From Thermodesulfobacteriota bacterium (lineage in GTDB: Bacteria; Desulfobacterota; RBG-13-43-22): 7,518 bases of DNA. The notes under the pieces were generated by a model that ran no database searches, had not been told where the DNA came from, and saw only the letters and a list, made by a program, of their open reading frames with translations. The stretch covers positions 1 to 7,518 of the forward strand of contig JALOOY010000281.1 of assembly GCA_025454185.1 (NCBI GenBank), written 5' to 3'. This document shows, one piece after another, positions 6,271-7,518 of this stretch. Positions within the stretch are counted from its first letter, which is position 1. Every line of letters starts with the position of its first letter. The position numbers and the translations under genes are program-made.

Positions 6271-6390
6271 GTAGGGTCGGCGTCCCGCCGACCGCTCGGA
6301 CTCCCCAATCAACGCAAAGTCCCAAGCCTTACCGGGTTAGCTCGCCCCGCATCCGCCCTGCCAAGCCGGCAGGCGAGACGCCTGCCCTAC
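6271..6390. repeat. REPIN-like inverted pair of GTAG-headed hairpins
   Basis: The left unit has GTAG at 6271-6274, then an 8-bp stem, GGTCGGCG (6275-6282) and CGCCGACC (6286-6293), with loop TCC. The right unit is its inverse: GGCAGGCG (6368-6375), loop AGA, CGCCTGCC (6379-6386), then CTAC (6387-6390). A 74-base spacer separates them. Two adjacent base pairs differ between the stems (T-A to C-G and C-G to A-T) yet both remain paired. A GTAG head at the foot of a hairpin, in inverted pairs, is the known layout of REP sequences and REPINs moved by RAYT (TnpA_REP) transposases. CCTGCC/GGCAGG (6357-6373) offers a competing hairpin on the right. No transposase gene is in the window. Confidence 0.65.
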
Positions 6391-6413
6391 GAGTAGATCG
6401 AGCCTATTCCTTA

Positions 6414-6455
6414 TTCGATGTTGGATGTTGGACGTTCGATGTTCGATGTTCGTTT
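6414..6455. repeat. Heptamer tandem array, copy 2
   Basis: Six 7-base units start at 6414. The first, fourth and fifth are TTCGATG, the second TTGGATG, the third TTGGACG, the sixth TTCGTTT. Unit by unit it aligns with the array at 133-173, including the TTGG variant at the third position, so the two are copies of one element. It lies 55 bases beyond the LD-carboxypeptidase stop, again in a 3' flank. Confidence 0.75.
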
Positions 6456-6510
6456 GTTCCGTAGTCATTTCTTTTGGGTCTCGCGTTGTTTTACCCAACC
6501 TGCGTTCCCT

Positions 6511-7416
6511 TCACCAGAGGAAGGTCAACCGCCCCTGCTCCCCATCCAATTCCACCGGGGCGCCGATGGGCAGCGTCAGATTTTCCCGGCCGTGGCCGAT
6601 GGGCAGCCCCCGCCAGATGGGGATGTTCAGGCCGTTGAAGTTTTCCCGAAACAGCTCCCAATCGGATTTGGCCGTCTTGTCTTCAGACAATTGCCCCAGC
6701 AGCAGTCCGGAAATGCGCTCCAGTACGCCGGACAGGCGCAGGTGGACCAGCAGCCGGTCCAGGCGGTAGGGCGCTTCGCCCTGGTCTTCGACAAACAGGA
6801 TCGCCCCCTTCCAGGAGGGTTCAAAGGGTGTGCCGATCAGATGGGTAAGCAGGGTCAAGTTGCCTCCCAGCAAAACGCCGTCGGCCCGGCCCCCGCTGAT
6901 TTTTCCGGCCGGCGGCAGGAGGATCGTCTCCGGCAGACCGCCCAGCAGGAGGGAGCGCAGATGTTCCCTGGAAACCGGTCCGCTCCGGGCCAGGGTGGTA
7001 ACCACCGGTCCGTGAAAGGTCATCAAGCCGGCCTTTCCCCAAAAAGCCGTTAACAGAACAGTGATGTCGCTGAAGCCGATGAACAGTTTGGGATTCTTTC
7101 TTATCACCCGGTAATCGAGCCTTTCCAGGATCCGCAGGGCGCCGTAACCGCCCCGGGCACAGATGACGGCCCTGATTTCCGGGTCTAAAAACATCTCCGC
7201 CAACTCTGCGGCCCGTTCCGGATCGGACCCGGCCAGGAAACGCTTTTTCCGAATCCGGCTTCGTCCCGGGCGGGTTTTAAATCCCCATCCCTCCAGGACC
7301 TGCACTCCCTTTTCCAAAAGGCCCTGATCGTAGAGGCTGGCCGGCGCCGGGATGCCGATCGTATCGCCCGGTTCCAGGAAGGGCGGGATGATAAGCTTAG
7401 GTGTCCTTGATTGCAT
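6511..7416 (-). CDS. ldcA: LD-carboxypeptidase (muramoyltetrapeptide carboxypeptidase, S66)
   Basis: It removes the terminal D-alanine from muropeptide tetrapeptides (the L,D bond) in the cytoplasm during peptidoglycan recycling. From the ATG at 7416 the product has 301 residues, normal for the family. The catalytic triad of S66 peptidases is recognisable: S116 in IGFSDIT, E210 in LFVEDQGEAPYRLDR and H275 in LPIGHGREN. These lie close to S115, E217 and H285 of the P. aeruginosa enzyme. RGGYG (88-92) is the usual loop before the nucleophile. No signal peptide is seen. The frame stays open to an ATG at 7482, but those 22 extra codons cross a hairpin and have no family counterpart, so 7416 is preferred despite a weak ribosome site. 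The serine hydrolase is next downstream on the same strand, after a 400-base repeat-filled gap. Confidence 0.93.
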   Translation of the reverse strand: MQSRTPKLIIPPFLEPGDTIGIPAPASLYDQGLLEKGVQVLEGWGFKTRPGRSRIRKKRFLAGSDPERAAELAEMFLDPEIRAVICARGGYGALRILERLDYRVIRKNPKLFIGFSDITVLLTAFWGKAGLMTFHGPVVTTLARSGPVSREHLRSLLLGGLPETILLPPAGKISGGRADGVLLGGNLTLLTHLIGTPFEPSWKGAILFVEDQGEAPYRLDRLLVHLRLSGVLERISGLLLGQLSEDKTAKSDWELFRENFNGLNIPIWRGLPIGHGRENLTLPIGAPVELDGEQGRLTFLW

Positions 7417-7447
7417 CGCGTTTGAAGGCCTTGTCTGAATTTTTCTA

Positions 7448-7469
7448 CCCAACCCCGAATTGGGTTGGG
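7448..7469. repeat. Perfect 8-bp hairpin upstream of ldcA
   Basis: CCCAACCC (7448-7455) and GGGTTGGG (7462-7469) are separated by CGAATT. No T-run follows in the minus direction and no gene is read in the plus direction, so it looks more like an intergenic palindrome than a terminator. It lies 32 bases before the preferred ldcA start. Confidence 0.6.
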
Positions 7470-7486
7470 GCCTTTGGTCCAAGGCT

Positions 7487-7511
7487 CTCTCTCCCCCAAT
7501 GGGGGAGAGGG
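7487..7511. repeat. GC-rich hairpin repeat at right edge
   Basis: CTCTCCCCC (7489-7497), loop AAT, GGGGGAGAG (7501-7509): a perfect 9-bp stem, extendable to 11 bp with one G-T pair. From memory, palindromes of this CTCTCCCC type are frequent dispersed intergenic repeats in many GC-rich genomes. The element probably continues past the window. Confidence 0.6.
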
Positions 7512-7518
7512 TCGGGGT

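Larger units (their letters stand above)
6111..6510. other. 400-base intergenic region rich in repeats
   Basis: No convincing gene lies here. It holds a GGC-type heptamer array (6127-6148), an AT-rich stretch at about 6205-6265 that could carry a promoter for the serine hydrolase (no clear boxes chosen), a REPIN-like pair of hairpins (6271-6390) and a second TTCGATG array (6414-6455). Short open frames of 65 to 75 codons here lack ribosome sites and run through the repeats, so they are not annotated. Confidence 0.7.

Noticed and set aside
6111..6308. A 65-codon minus-strand open frame upstream of the serine hydrolase
   Set aside because: It runs through the heptamer array and a REP hairpin, has no ribosome site and no recognisable motif.

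Overview
The window comes from a GC-rich bacterial chromosome. The coding style (GGAGG-type ribosome sites) and the AlaC/homoserine dehydrogenase pairing, together with GC-rich intergenic palindromes and heptameric repeat arrays, suggest a Desulfobacterota (deltaproteobacterial) genome. That placement is inferred from remembered family resemblance; no marker gene in the window fixes the lineage.

Layout, left to right. Positions 1-175 are non-coding and hold a palindromic repeat and a six-unit heptamer array. Two minus-strand genes follow: homoserine dehydrogenase (176-1507) and, upstream of it with a 40-base gap, a class I aminotransferase of the AlaC type (1548-2723). They look like one operon for aspartate-family and alanine-type amino acid metabolism. 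A 224-base divergent region (2724-2947) holds a good sigma-70 promoter for the operon. Between that promoter and the aminotransferase start lies a hairpin plus T-run that could act as an attenuator. The same region has a CsoR-like G/C dyad in front of the plus-strand copper gene.

The copper gene (2948-4961) encodes a P1B-1 (Cu+) transporting ATPase with an N-terminal heavy-metal-binding zinc-ribbon-like domain. It is broken. About 194 bases appear to be missing at 3766-3771. The loss removes the TGE loop of the actuator domain and shifts the frame, leaving a 344-residue N-terminal reading frame that overlaps a C-terminal frame carrying TM5 to TM8, CPC, DKTGT and GDGIND. It is either a recent pseudogene or an assembly collapse.

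The right third has two minus-strand genes linked to the cell wall: a beta-lactamase-fold serine hydrolase (5016-6110) and an LD-carboxypeptidase of family S66 (6511-7416). Their pairing suggests peptidoglycan peptide turnover or recycling. The 400 bases between them hold two more heptamer arrays and a 120-base inverted pair of GTAG-headed hairpins with the architecture of a REPIN. Two further hairpins precede the carboxypeptidase at the right edge.

I see no tRNA, rRNA, CRISPR array or transposase gene, and no evidence of a new multi-gene defence or mobile system. The most interesting signals are the broken ATPase, the regulated-looking divergent region and the dispersed repeats.
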